A DNA stretch of 54,963 nt from Pseudoalteromonas lipolytica (GCF_001306915.1 NZ_LJTC01000017.1:16207-71169), one strand, 5' to 3'; positions 35,702 to 45,255 are shown, counted from the first letter of the stretch. Program-made: numbers and translations. The notes: generated by a model not told the origin, from the sequence alone.

Positions 35702-36064
35702 TTATTTTGAGCCTGCAATTACAATCACAGTGTCATCAGATACGTTAGCGATATCTTGAATACTGGTTTTTGTTGCTATGTCAAAATTTAAGTATTTCGC
35801 AGAGTTATGCAACCCATAAGTGCTAACAAACTTATTAGTTGGCATATCATTGCAAAATAGTTTTTCTGTCATTACTCGTTTACTTAAGCGTAAATCGCGC
35901 ATAGTTCCGATTACATTGAGTGGCTTATTTGATGCAATAGCCATACACGCTTGAGTGCCAACTGAGTTATCTGCTGCGACAAATTGGGCTGCACTTGCAT
36001 CAGTTGCTGCTAGTGAAGAACCTAAAATTATTGCTGTACCTAGTGCTGTAGTTAACGTATTCAT
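35702..36064 (-). CDS. Small exported protein, DUF3718-like
   Basis: A 120-aa protein with signal peptide (MNTLTTALGTAIILGSSLAA, cut near DASA). ATG at 36064 follows GGAGAG; an upstream start at 36148 is rejected. The mature 95-aa part has a Cys pair (QACMAIASNK and LFCNDMPTNKF) likely to form a disulfide, and FVAADNS/SKRVM pieces that resemble the DUF3718 family of Alteromonadales. I recognise the family only by resemblance. The function is unknown. Confidence 0.65.
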   Translation of the reverse strand: MNTLTTALGTAIILGSSLAATDASAAQFVAADNSVGTQACMAIASNKPLNVIGTMRDLRLSKRVMTEKLFCNDMPTNKFVSTYGLHNSAKYLNFDIATKTSIQDIANVSDDTVIVIAGSK

Positions 36065-36420
36065 CTTTCTCTCCAGTTGTTGTCTATAACGTAACATTTG
36101 TGCGACCTGGCTATTATGGATACTGCACACTTCCTGTTTGCTGGGCACATTTAAAGTATTACGCTAAACAAAAACAATTGCTGTTAATGAAAATCGACAA
36201 GATGTAAGTAAGTATGTAGATGTGAACAAACAAAACTAACCGCTTGATAAGTGCTATTTTAAAGTGTGAATGTTGACACAATTAGCCTTAAAATTTTTTA
36301 ATTAATTTTTAAAAATCCTGTATTAGCTCGTATTTAAGACTTGATATTTACGTGGCTGTTACATTTAAGTATTAACTCTAGCTTTTCTTTAAAAGGCTAA
36401 TCAGAGTATAAGGAGCATCA
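36065..36420. other. Gene-free spacer of 356 bp
   Basis: An AT-rich divergent region between the DUF3718-like and Cys4 protein genes. A TTGACA at 36273-36278 is followed after 17 bp only by TTTTAA, so at most a weak promoter candidate. No hairpin, repeat or coding frame that I can support. Confidence 0.4.
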
Positions 36421-37206
36421 GTGACCACAAAATTAGCAGGCTATTATCAACAAGCCTATGCATCTGAATCAAAACACTTTAATCAATGTTTTTATTGTGG
36501 TTGTGAAGCAACTGAGCGAGATTTTTGTCCGCCACTGCATATGCTGCAAAGCATTATAGATTTAGGCGAAGAGGCCGAATTTATATCAATTCCAGCATGT
36601 TATGAGTGCTTTGCATTACTGCATAACGAACGAGTGCTAACTATTGATGGGCGAGTGACAAAGCTAAAAAAGAAACTTTCTGCAAAATATGCAAAAGCGC
36701 TGAGAGTTTATCACATGTGGCATGAAAGTGAACTTCACGATATGAGTGATGAGTTTGTGCACAGTATTAAAGCAGGCATGAAGTTAGGTGCAGAGGCGGC
36801 AGAGCGATTAGCATTTCAAGGTTATAGTTATGCAACTGAAGATGCCAGTGTCACTATTCGCGAGAAACGTGCCGAATTTGATGTGCAAGGCAAAGTCTTT
36901 TATGACTTTAAAGACGCGCTTAATTACTGCATTAATGATTTACAAGTCGACAGAACAGAATTCTATAAGCTGGTGGTCGAAGATTATAATGGTGATTTTA
37001 ACCGTGCATTGAGTCAATACCGCCATCGACACGAAAAAATAACCGCAGCTAACGATGCAGATTCACTGATTAAAAGTTTTGCCAAGCAGCACAAGCAAAA
37101 CTCAGACTTTGTAACTCGAACTGTGAAACATTTTATCAACAAAGATCCGAGCTTAACTACCGAAGGTGCGTTAGAGCAGTTATATAACAACTACATAAAG
37201 AAATAG
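36421..37206 (+). CDS. Cys4 zinc-knuckle protein, HNH-like N-terminus, unknown function
   Basis: A 261-aa protein with GTG start behind AAGGAGCATCA. The N-terminal 60 residues have CFYCG ... RDFCPPLH ... PACYEC, the spacing of HNH-type nucleases (CxxC, DHxxP, CxxC), but the catalytic His of the DH pair is Phe here. The middle and C-terminal parts are charged and helical, without membrane segments. It may be a structural zinc protein or a nuclease relative that lost catalysis. I do not recognise the family; it stands alone. Confidence 0.7.
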   Translation: MTTKLAGYYQQAYASESKHFNQCFYCGCEATERDFCPPLHMLQSIIDLGEEAEFISIPACYECFALLHNERVLTIDGRVTKLKKKLSAKYAKALRVYHMWHESELHDMSDEFVHSIKAGMKLGAEAAERLAFQGYSYATEDASVTIREKRAEFDVQGKVFYDFKDALNYCINDLQVDRTEFYKLVVEDYNGDFNRALSQYRHRHEKITAANDADSLIKSFAKQHKQNSDFVTRTVKHFINKDPSLTTEGALEQLYNNYIKK

Positions 37207-37318
37207 TGCTCTGTGAGGCTGGTTATTCGTCTTGAATATTGGTGACTGGCCTCGTTTACTCGCATTAGAATTAACAATTAGTTAAAGTAATTAAATAATA
37301 AAAAAGAGGAACGTAAGA

Positions 37319-38701
37319 ATGCAAAAATTTGCACCATCCTTGTTGGTTATGGCGCTTGGTGTCGCGTTAGCGGGTTGTCAAGACAATGGCCCACAAGATC
37401 CAAAAGTCTCAATTAACAAAAACCCATACCCAAGCACTTATCAGCCACTTGCATCACAAAGTACGTTAATCACTAATGCCACTGTTTTAACCGGCACAGG
37501 TGAGCGTTTAGACGACGCAGATGTATTCTTTGTTGATGGCAAAGTCCAACAAGTAGGTAAAGACCTATCTGTTCAAGCTGATAAAACAATTGATGCACAA
37601 GGCAAATGGGTAACACCGGGTATTATTGACGTGCACTCACATTTAGGTGCATACCCAACTCCATCGGTGGCATCTCACCAAGATGGTAACGAAATGACCA
37701 GCCCTGTGACTGCAGAAGTATGGGTTGAGCATTCAGTATGGCCGCAAGATCCTGGCTTTAACCGTGCTCGTGAAGGTGGTATTACGTCATTACAAATTCT
37801 ACCTGGTTCAGCAAACTTAATTGGTGGCCGCGGTGTAACGCTTAAAAACATTCCCTCGCACACGATGCAAGGTATGAAGTTTCCTGAAGCACCATATGGT
37901 TTAAAAATGGCATGTGGTGAAAACCCGAAACGTGTTTATGGCCGCAAAGGTGTTTTACCATCAACACGTATGGGTAACATGGCGGGCTACCGCACAGCGT
38001 GGATTGAAGCGACTGAATATAAACGTGAATGGGATAAGTACGAAAGTGATTATGCCGCAGGTAAAAACCCTGCAGCACCTCACCGCGACATTAAGCTAGA
38101 TACGCTAGCTGGCGTGTTAGAAGGTGACATATTAATCCATAACCACTGTTATAAAGCAGAAGAAATGGCCATGATGATCGACCTTGGTAAAGAGTTTGGT
38201 TATCACTCAGGCACTTTCCATCACGGTGTTGAAGCATACAAAATTGCTGACTTACTTGCTGAAAACGGTAACTGTGCGGCACTTTGGCCAGATTGGTGGG
38301 GCTTTAAAATGGAAGCCTACGACATGGTTCAAGAGAACGTAGCAATTGTAGATGCTGTTAAAAATTCATGTGCCGTTGTTCACTCTGATTCAGATACAAC
38401 GATTCAACGCTTAAACCAAGAAGCCGGTAAAGTGATGTATCGCGCGAATGATGTGGGTTACGACATCTCTGAGCAACACGCAATTAAGTGGATCACTTCA
38501 AACGCGGCTAAATCGCTAGGTATTGATGATAAAACAGGTTCACTTGAAGCAGGTAAGCAAGCTGATGTGGTTATCTGGAACCAAAACCCATTCAGTGTAT
38601 ATGCGAAAGCTGAACAAGTATTTATCGATGGTGCCAAAGTTTATGATCGTAACGATGATAAATACCAAGCACAAAGTGATTTCATGCTAGGTCAAAAATA
38701 G
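37319..38701 (+). CDS. Amidohydrolase-family lipoprotein
   Basis: A 460-aa exported metallohydrolase with a lipobox (GVALAGC) ending the signal sequence. Amidohydrolase metal site: DVHSHLG near 102, later ILIHNH, SGTFHHG and VVHSDSD, which supply the His and Asp ligands. The C-terminal end has the usual GSLEAGKQADVVIW. It is probably a peptidase- or imidazolone-type amidohydrolase of the cell envelope; the substrate is unknown. A second, related gene follows 11 bp later. Confidence 0.87.
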   Translation: MQKFAPSLLVMALGVALAGCQDNGPQDPKVSINKNPYPSTYQPLASQSTLITNATVLTGTGERLDDADVFFVDGKVQQVGKDLSVQADKTIDAQGKWVTPGIIDVHSHLGAYPTPSVASHQDGNEMTSPVTAEVWVEHSVWPQDPGFNRAREGGITSLQILPGSANLIGGRGVTLKNIPSHTMQGMKFPEAPYGLKMACGENPKRVYGRKGVLPSTRMGNMAGYRTAWIEATEYKREWDKYESDYAAGKNPAAPHRDIKLDTLAGVLEGDILIHNHCYKAEEMAMMIDLGKEFGYHSGTFHHGVEAYKIADLLAENGNCAALWPDWWGFKMEAYDMVQENVAIVDAVKNSCAVVHSDSDTTIQRLNQEAGKVMYRANDVGYDISEQHAIKWITSNAAKSLGIDDKTGSLEAGKQADVVIWNQNPFSVYAKAEQVFIDGAKVYDRNDDKYQAQSDFMLGQK

Positions 38702-38712
38702 GAGTAACATTG

Positions 38713-39939
38713 ATGACAAAATTAACTAAATCATTAAAGCTGTCACTTGTTGCTGCTGGCTTATTTTCTGCGACAGCAAGTGCTGCATCGGTAGCGATTG
38801 TCAATGCAACACTACACACTTCAACAGAGCAAGGCGTACTTGAAGGCGCAAGCGTTGTTATTGAAGATGGCAAAATTGTTGCTATTAACCCAGCGACTGT
38901 CAACGCGGATGCAACCATTGATGCAAAAGGCCAAATCGTGACTGCAGGCTTTATTGGTACTATGAACCAATTAGGCTTAGTGGAAGTGGGTGCTGTTGCA
39001 GGGTCGCGCGATGGTGGTGACGACAAAGCAGGCATTGACTTTGATCCAAGCCTTGCATTCAACCCACGCAGTAGCTTAATTCCTTATGCACGCAAGGGCG
39101 GTATTACTCAAGATGTGATTGTACCAAACGGTGGTGACAGTATCTTTGCGGGTCTTGCATCTGTAGTTGATCTATCAGGCAGCTTTGAAAGCGTAAATAA
39201 AAAGCAAGTTGCACTTGTTGTTCATTTAGGTGAAAAGAGTAAAGGCTCACGTGCTATGTCGATGAAAACACTTATCGACAAGCTTGAAGGCGAAAAGTCA
39301 GCTAAAAAAGATGACAAAAAAGAGCCATCAACAGAGCAAAAAGTTTTAGCAGCTGTGCTTGCTGGTGATATGCCACTGATTGCCAGTGTTCAACGCGCAT
39401 CTGACATCTATGAACTTGTTAAGTTAAAAGAAAGCTATGGCATCAATTTAGTGATTCATGGCGGTGATGATGCTGTTGTGGTTGCTGATACATTAGCTAA
39501 AGTGGATGTACCTGTGATCATCAGCTCTATGGCTAACTTACCGGGTAGCTTTGACTCTATGCATGCAAACCTTGCTAACGCAGGTAAGCTTGAAAAAGCG
39601 GGTGTAAAAGTCATTATTGGTGTTGCTGGTGACTCAAGCCACAACGTTTACCAATTACGTTTTGATGCAGGTAATGCTGTGTCATACGGTATGAGCCAAC
39701 AAGGTGCACTTAGCGCAGTTACCAGCAATATTGCTGATGTTTTTGGTTTAAACTCAGGCGCAATTGCCAAAGGTAAACGTGCAAACCTAGTTATGTGGTC
39801 TGCTGATCCATTTGAGCTTAACTCACACGTAAGCAAAATGTGGATCAACGGTGAAGAGGTTTCAACCGAAGCGCGTCAAGACAAACTACGCGATCGTTAT
39901 ACAACTGATTCAGCGATGCCACGCGCTTATACTAAATAA
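38713..39939 (+). CDS. Second amidohydrolase-fold protein, metal-site motif missing
   Basis: A 408-aa exported protein (signal peptide to about TASAAS). ATG at 38713 with AGGAG 8 bases upstream is chosen over a TTG at 38710. The first beta domain and the C-terminal GAIAKGKRANLVMW are those of amidohydrolases, but at the HxH position it has GTMNQLG, and the later His ligands are mostly absent. It therefore probably has no enzyme activity alone. Being 11 bp after the lipoprotein gene, it may form a complex with it. Confidence 0.82.
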   Translation: MTKLTKSLKLSLVAAGLFSATASAASVAIVNATLHTSTEQGVLEGASVVIEDGKIVAINPATVNADATIDAKGQIVTAGFIGTMNQLGLVEVGAVAGSRDGGDDKAGIDFDPSLAFNPRSSLIPYARKGGITQDVIVPNGGDSIFAGLASVVDLSGSFESVNKKQVALVVHLGEKSKGSRAMSMKTLIDKLEGEKSAKKDDKKEPSTEQKVLAAVLAGDMPLIASVQRASDIYELVKLKESYGINLVIHGGDDAVVVADTLAKVDVPVIISSMANLPGSFDSMHANLANAGKLEKAGVKVIIGVAGDSSHNVYQLRFDAGNAVSYGMSQQGALSAVTSNIADVFGLNSGAIAKGKRANLVMWSADPFELNSHVSKMWINGEEVSTEARQDKLRDRYTTDSAMPRAYTK

Positions 39940-39952
39940 GTGCTCAACATAT

Positions 39953-39982
39953 AAAAAGGCCGCAAATTTGCGGCCTTTTTTT
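39953..39982. terminator. Bidirectional intrinsic terminator
   Basis: A 28-bp perfect palindrome (39953-39980) whose core is GGCCGCAAATTTGCGGCC, with A-run on the left and seven T on the right. It ends the amidohydrolase operon on the plus strand and the Nramp-like gene on the minus strand. Confidence 0.93.
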
Positions 39983-40005
39983 AATACATATTTTCAAACT
40001 AAAAG

Positions 40006-41205
40006 CTAAAAAATTAGATTGCTTAGTTTATAAAGGCTAAGGCCAAATATAAGCAGTATTACTGGCACAATTACAAGGTTAAGTAAAAGCGAATTAGTGT
40101 ATCCTTTCATCACCGATTTTTGATTCACTAACCAAACAAGGTAACAGGTAACAATTGGAAGTAATAATCCATTGGCAGCTTGCGCAAAGATGATAACCGC
40201 AACCGGATCAAGCCCAAGCGATGCGACCAGTGCACCGAAAACAAGGATAGTGATAGCAACCAGTTTAAAACGTGTATCACTCATTTGTGTTGACCAACCA
40301 AGCATGCCGCAAACAGCGTAAGCACCCGCAAGCGGTGCAGTTATTGCGCTAGTAAGTCCAGCTGCACATAAACCGATAGCAAAGAAATAATGAGCCATAC
40401 CACCTAGAAGGGGCTCAAGTTGCACAGCCATATTGGCCGCTGAAATTTTACCTGCATCGGTATCATAAAATGCCACAGAGGCTGTCGATAAGATAGCTAA
40501 CGTGATTATGCCACCTAAAGTTATCGAAATACCGGTATCAAGGTTTGTTTCTTTGATTACTTTGTCGATATTTTTTGAACTATCGTGTTTTTCTGCAAGT
40601 ACCCCAGAGTGTAAAAACAGGTTGTAGGGCACAATTGTTGTGCCAATTAAGGCAAGTACCGTGGTAATTGAATTATCAGGTAAGCTAGGTATAAATCCTT
40701 TTAGCACTTCACCAAGTGGCGGAGCTGCCATCACCAGCGTTGAAATAAATACTAAACTCATCAACACCACTAGAACAATTAACGCACCCTCAATGACTTT
40801 ATGTTTGCCAGTGTACAAGAGCACTGCACTTAAAATTGCAATAAGGGGAGTCCAGAGTAGTGGACTTACAGAAGGGAGTATTTCTTGCAGTCCTAAACTG
40901 GCACCAGTCAGATTGCCTGCTTCATAAGCTGCACTGCCAATACCAATTGCACTGATCACTAATATGGCAGCCAGGGCTTTAAAAATCGGTGTTTGAATGG
41001 TGGTTCTGAGTGCAGATGCTAAATCAAGTCCTGTAGCAACACCAAGACGAGCAGCCATTGATTGCAACAAAATAGTTGCTACAACTGAGAACAATAACGT
41101 CCAAATAAGAGCAAAGCCAAAATTAGCACCTGCAACACTTGCCGTGGTGATGGTACCTGGTCCAATAAAAGCTGCGGTGACAAGCAGTCCGGGCCCTAAA
41201 CGCAT
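40006..41205 (-). CDS. Nramp-family metal transporter with altered motifs
   Basis: A 399-aa integral membrane protein with about 11 helices. The Nramp fold is seen in the first helix (GPGTITTA at 15-22) and in helix 6 (TTIVPYNLFLHSG). Canonical Nramp has DPGN and MPH(N) at these places for the metal; here the Asp is Gly and the Met is Val. It belongs to a divergent branch, so transport of Mn/Fe is uncertain; Mg or another cation is possible. No MntR- or Fur-type site was identified upstream. Confidence 0.85.
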   Translation of the reverse strand: MRLGPGLLVTAAFIGPGTITTASVAGANFGFALIWTLLFSVVATILLQSMAARLGVATGLDLASALRTTIQTPIFKALAAILVISAIGIGSAAYEAGNLTGASLGLQEILPSVSPLLWTPLIAILSAVLLYTGKHKVIEGALIVLVVLMSLVFISTLVMAAPPLGEVLKGFIPSLPDNSITTVLALIGTTIVPYNLFLHSGVLAEKHDSSKNIDKVIKETNLDTGISITLGGIITLAILSTASVAFYDTDAGKISAANMAVQLEPLLGGMAHYFFAIGLCAAGLTSAITAPLAGAYAVCGMLGWSTQMSDTRFKLVAITILVFGALVASLGLDPVAVIIFAQAANGLLLPIVTCYLVWLVNQKSVMKGYTNSLLLNLVIVPVILLIFGLSLYKLSNLIF

Positions 41206-41515
41206 AATAAAACCTTTTATTATTATTTTTATACATTAACTATTAGCAAAACAGCTAATGTTTTAGAAAACAGAGCATATAGAGTATAGACAGACTTAGT
41301 ATGGGTAAAGTAAAACAGGTGAATCGCTTAAAGTTAGCGAGTTGAACTTAGACCAATCCACACTGTAATTTTTATATACAGTACGTAGTAATGGCACAGT
41401 ACGCATAACGAAATTAAAGTAAATACGCCTAAAATCAATGGTTTGCTTTAAGTTTTGGCTTGGTAGGTATCTTGCAAAGTGTAAGTCTATATGCTTTTAA
41501 CTAAAGGAAATGAAA
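41206..41515. other. Divergent spacer of 310 bp (Nramp-like / MAPEG)
   Basis: AT-rich. It holds a small inverted repeat ATTAGC-AAAACA-GCTAAT (41242-41259) about 37 bp upstream of the Nramp-like start, a possible operator or leader hairpin. A CTG...CAG repeat near 41370 has the wrong spacing for a LexA box. No supported gene or RNA. Confidence 0.4.
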
Positions 41516-41932
41516 ATGCCTGAACTTACTCTTTCAGCATATGCGGCCGTGTATGTTTATCTGATTATGCTGACAATTCAGTGGGTGGTTGCCGCTGTCA
41601 CTAAAGCCAAACAGCCCAATGCGGTGCCTGGTAAACTCGATAATTCATTAAGCCACGATAGCTTTGTATTTCGTTCACATCGCACATTTATGAATACCTT
41701 AGAAAATAGCCCGTTATTTTTAGGTAGCGTATTTCTGGGGTTCTTTTTAAACTTGAACAGTAGTGCATTTGCACTGTGTATTTGGTTGTATGTGATAGCC
41801 AGGATCATTCATATGCTGCTGTATTATGGTGTAGCAACTGAGAAGAATCCAAGCCCACGCAGCTATTTCTTTTTAATCGCTGCCTTGGCAAATAGTGTGA
41901 TGCTTGTTTTAATTGGTTTACGTTTGATTTAA
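41516..41932 (+). CDS. MAPEG-family membrane protein
   Basis: A 138-aa protein with four hydrophobic segments and the MAPEG pattern FRSHRTFMNTLENSPLFL. The ATG at 41516 (MPELTLSAYA) is 7 bases after AAGGA; the ATG two codons earlier is too close to it. The family contains glutathione-dependent and related membrane enzymes; the bacterial members are mostly unassigned. A bidirectional terminator follows. Confidence 0.85.
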   Translation: MPELTLSAYAAVYVYLIMLTIQWVVAAVTKAKQPNAVPGKLDNSLSHDSFVFRSHRTFMNTLENSPLFLGSVFLGFFLNLNSSAFALCIWLYVIARIIHMLLYYGVATEKNPSPRSYFFLIAALANSVMLVLIGLRLI

Positions 41933-41952
41933 ACAGCATTGCTAACATATAT

Positions 41953-41990
41953 AAAAGGCATTGAATGAATGCTCATACAATGCCTTTTTT
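41953..41990. terminator. Bidirectional intrinsic terminator
   Basis: AAAAGGCATTG (41953-41963) / CAATGCCTTTT (41978-41988) with a 14-nt loop; six T follow on the plus strand, and the A-run gives a T-run on the minus. Ends MAPEG and the convergent ABC transporter gene. Confidence 0.88.
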
Positions 41991-42006
41991 AATACTGAAA
42001 ACCTAG

Positions 42007-43854
42007 CTACTCAACGCCAATAAAGCCACCTGTTTGGTGTGACCATAGGGCAGCATAGATACCATCTTGGGCAATTAGTTGCTCGTGAGAGCCTTGTTCA
42101 ACCACACCACCTTCATCAAGCACAATGAGTCTATCCATTTGCGCAATAGTTGATAGGCGGTGCGCAATGGCAATCACTGTTTTGCCGGTCATTAAATCGT
42201 CTAGGCTAGTTTGAATTGCGGCTTCTACTTCAGAATCAAGGGCACTGGTTGCCTCATCTAAGATTAGAATTGGTGCATCTTTTAGAAGGACTCGTGCAAT
42301 AGCAATACGTTGACGTTGACCACCAGAAAGCTTCACACCGCGTTCACCAACTTGTGCGGCAAAGCCTTTATTGCCTTTGCTGTCTTCAAGGTCTTCGATG
42401 AACTCAATTGCTTCTGCTTGCTTTGCGGCCGCAAGCATTTCATCTTCAGTAGCATCGGGTCTGCCATAAAGAATGTTATCTTTTACTGAGCGGTGTAACA
42501 GCGAGGTATCTTGCGTCACCATCGCAATGTGCTTACGTAAGCTTTCTTGGCTTACCTCAGCGATGTTTTGACCATCGATAGAAATCGTACCTGAGTCAAC
42601 ATCATAAAAGCGCAGTAACAAATTCACTAAGGTAGATTTACCTGCACCAGAGCGACCTACTAAACCTATTTTCTCACCCGGTTTAATATCTAAATTTAAG
42701 CCATTGATAACAGGGCCGCGGAGGGTCTCGTTGGCAGCTTTACCATAGTTAAATTGCACATTCTCAAAGCTTATCGACCCTTCATTAACAGTAAGAGTGC
42801 TTGCGTTTTCTTTATCATCCACTTCAATCGGCGTTGATAGGGTTTTCATACCATCAGCAACAGTACCAATGTTTTCAAATAGGCTACTGATCTCCCACAT
42901 GATCCACTGTGCCATACCGTTTAGTCTCAGTGATAAACTCACCGCAATGGCGATAGCTCCAACACTGATGGCGCTAATTGACCATAGATATAAAGAGAGG
43001 GCAGCAATACTAAATACCAATAAGTAATTTAGCGTGTTGATAGAGAAGTTTAGGCTAGTAACTAAGCGCATTTGCTTATATACCGGTTGTAAAAACACAT
43101 CCATACTATCTTTTGCATATTGTTCTTCTCGCTGTGTGTACGAGAACAATTTGATAGTAGAAATGTTAGTGTAGCTATCAACTACACGTCCGGTCATTTC
43201 TGAGCGCGCATCAGCCTGCGAGCTGGCTACTTTCTTGAGTTTTGGTACAAAATACATTTGAATAGCGGCATAAAGAACTAACCAAATTAATAATGGCAAC
43301 ATTAAACGCCAGTCAGATTCTGCGACCAAAAATACCATGGCGCCAAAGTAGACCACGATATACATTAGTACATCGAGCAGTTTCATCACCGATTCACGAA
43401 CAGCTAATGAGGTTTGCATCACTTTAGTTGCAATACGGCCGGCAAATTCGTTTTGATAAAAACTAACACTCTGACGAAGCAAATAACGGTGTGCTAACCA
43501 ACGGATAGACATAGGGTAGTTGCCAAGCAGCGCCTGATGTAACACTGCTGAATGAAAAAATACGACAATGGGTAACACGACTAGCAACATAATTGCCATT
43601 CTTGTAAGTTCAGCCTGCTGCTCAACAAATAAGGTATCAGGAGTATATTCGCCAAGCCAATCGACAAGTTGGCCCATGTAACTAAATAGCGATACTTCTA
43701 AAATAGCGAGTGCTGCGGCACTTAACGACATCAGCAGCAATGAAAGCTCCATGCCACGGGTATAATGACGGCAAAAAGCAAATAAGCTATTAGGTGGCTG
43801 AGAGGGTTGCTCTTTAGGAAACGGATTAGTCATCCGTTCAAATAAACGATACAT
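42007..43854 (-). CDS. ABC transporter, fused permease and ATPase (MsbA/MDR type)
   Basis: A 615-aa half-transporter exporter with an N-terminal six-helix membrane domain (about 30-340) and a C-terminal ATPase. Walker A is GLVGRSGAGKST, the signature LSGGQRQRIAIAR, Walker B ILILDEATSALD and the His switch IAHRLSTIAQ. It forms a homodimer or pairs with another half. Start at 43854 or 7 residues in (43833) cannot be decided. The substrate is not predictable; lipid or drug export is usual for the class. Confidence 0.9.
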   Translation of the reverse strand: MYRLFERMTNPFPKEQPSQPPNSLFAFCRHYTRGMELSLLLMSLSAAALAILEVSLFSYMGQLVDWLGEYTPDTLFVEQQAELTRMAIMLLVVLPIVVFFHSAVLHQALLGNYPMSIRWLAHRYLLRQSVSFYQNEFAGRIATKVMQTSLAVRESVMKLLDVLMYIVVYFGAMVFLVAESDWRLMLPLLIWLVLYAAIQMYFVPKLKKVASSQADARSEMTGRVVDSYTNISTIKLFSYTQREEQYAKDSMDVFLQPVYKQMRLVTSLNFSINTLNYLLVFSIAALSLYLWSISAISVGAIAIAVSLSLRLNGMAQWIMWEISSLFENIGTVADGMKTLSTPIEVDDKENASTLTVNEGSISFENVQFNYGKAANETLRGPVINGLNLDIKPGEKIGLVGRSGAGKSTLVNLLLRFYDVDSGTISIDGQNIAEVSQESLRKHIAMVTQDTSLLHRSVKDNILYGRPDATEDEMLAAAKQAEAIEFIEDLEDSKGNKGFAAQVGERGVKLSGGQRQRIAIARVLLKDAPILILDEATSALDSEVEAAIQTSLDDLMTGKTVIAIAHRLSTIAQMDRLIVLDEGGVVEQGSHEQLIAQDGIYAALWSHQTGGFIGVE

Positions 43855-44010
43855 ACACGACGCTTTTTAAAAATCAAAGTGGCCTTACTATACCATTTGA
43901 GTAGTTTTTTAGCAGTTCATTTAATTTAAAAACTAAGATTAAAATCTAATTACTATTCAGTTATTTACATCTAGTGTAAGAAATGAAAATATAATAAGAA
44001 AAAGGAATTA

Positions 44011-44844
44011 ATGATGAAAAAGTTGCTTTGTACGCTGTCCCTCGTTTTTAGCTTACCGCTTTGTGCCTACCAAACCGACACCCACATATTTAAGGGCAAA
44101 AAGACTGCCATCGAGAAACCTGTAACGGTGACATTACCTGATGGCTATCAGGACTCAAAAAAATACAATGTTATCTATGTATTACATGGCTACAGTGGAA
44201 ATCACAGTGATTGGACTAAGCTGACAAACATAGAAAAACTGGCAGACCAATATGATGTCATCATTGTTAACCCAGATGGCAACTTCGGTTCGTGGTATCT
44301 CGATTCTGATATCGACAAAAGCTCGCAATACGAAACCTACATTGCAGACGATTTACTAAATTATATCGATTCTGAATATTCGACTAATCGGTCTAAAAGT
44401 GGCCGTGCAATAACAGGCTTATCAATGGGTGGCTTTGGTGCCTTACACATTGCAATAAATCACCCAGACCAGTTTGCAGCAGTTTCAGGGATATCTGCTG
44501 GGGTTGATGTTAGGCCCTTTAGTGCAGAGTTTGACCTTGAAAAAGTACTCGGCAGTTATGCTGAAAACAAAGAAAAATGGGATAGCATTGCCATTATTAA
44601 CAACCTCCATAAAATTGCTGCTGGCAATACGGCATGGAAAAAGGGCGCTGATACCTTACCTATTATGCTTGATATAGGCGTTGATGACTTTTTTATTGAG
44701 CAAAACCGAGCGCTACACCAGGCGATGTTTAAAATGCGCATCCGCCATGACTATGTTGAGCGTCCGGGTATTCATGACTGGCACTATTGGAATAAAGTGA
44801 TTGCCTACCAATTTTTATTTTTAACCTCACATATGGCGCCATAA
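44011..44844 (+). CDS. Exported esterase (alpha/beta hydrolase, EstD/FrmB-like)
   Basis: A 277-aa protein with signal peptide (MMKKLLCTLSLVFSLPLCA). Alpha/beta-hydrolase triad: Ser in GLSMGGFGAL near 139, Asp in IGVDDFF near 226, His in GIHDWHYW near 260; oxyanion hole HGYSGNH. It resembles the esterase family of S-formylglutathione hydrolase, but being exported its substrate is probably an acyl ester outside. The second ATG (44014) is better spaced from AAGGAA. VanZ follows after 3 bp. Confidence 0.87.
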   Translation: MMKKLLCTLSLVFSLPLCAYQTDTHIFKGKKTAIEKPVTVTLPDGYQDSKKYNVIYVLHGYSGNHSDWTKLTNIEKLADQYDVIIVNPDGNFGSWYLDSDIDKSSQYETYIADDLLNYIDSEYSTNRSKSGRAITGLSMGGFGALHIAINHPDQFAAVSGISAGVDVRPFSAEFDLEKVLGSYAENKEKWDSIAIINNLHKIAAGNTAWKKGADTLPIMLDIGVDDFFIEQNRALHQAMFKMRIRHDYVERPGIHDWHYWNKVIAYQFLFLTSHMAP

Positions 44845-44847
44845 AAG

Positions 44848-45243
44848 ATGCTTCAACGTATTCTGGTGTTAATTGCTATCGGCTTTTTCGCTTTTATTGG
44901 TTGGGTTATTTATCTTGCCAATACTGGGCAAAAGTCGGTGTTTTTCGAACTCGTTGCGGCCATTCCTTACGGTGATAAGTTGGGGCATTTTTGCTTATTT
45001 GGACTACTTACGTTATTCATAAACCTTGCCTTTAAGTTTAAAACATTGAACCTTGCTGGACGGCCTATTTATTTAGCTGTGTTGATTGTGAGTACGTTTG
45101 TGATTTTAGAAGAGCTAAGCCAATTTTTTATTGAATCGAGAACATTAGACTTTGTTGATTTAATTGCAGATTTTACTGGTATCGCAATATTTAGTGCCAT
45201 ATCTGCATGGCTTAGCAAAAAGTTATATCCACCTAAGGTCTAA
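44848..45243 (+). CDS. VanZ-family membrane protein
   Basis: A 131-aa protein with four predicted membrane segments and the VanZ pattern PYGDKLGHFCLFGLLT and EELSQFFIESRTLDFVDLIAD. Small VanZ proteins of gram-negative bacteria have no known function; the name comes from teicoplanin resistance. It starts 3 bp after the esterase stop, so it shares its message. Confidence 0.85.
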   Translation: MLQRILVLIAIGFFAFIGWVIYLANTGQKSVFFELVAAIPYGDKLGHFCLFGLLTLFINLAFKFKTLNLAGRPIYLAVLIVSTFVILEELSQFFIESRTLDFVDLIADFTGIAIFSAISAWLSKKLYPPKV

Positions 45244-45255
45244 ACTTTCAGTGAC

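Noticed and set aside
41366..41390. CTG...CAG inverted repeat that might be a LexA box
   Set aside because: The half-sites are separated by 13 bases, not 10, so it does not fit the LexA consensus.
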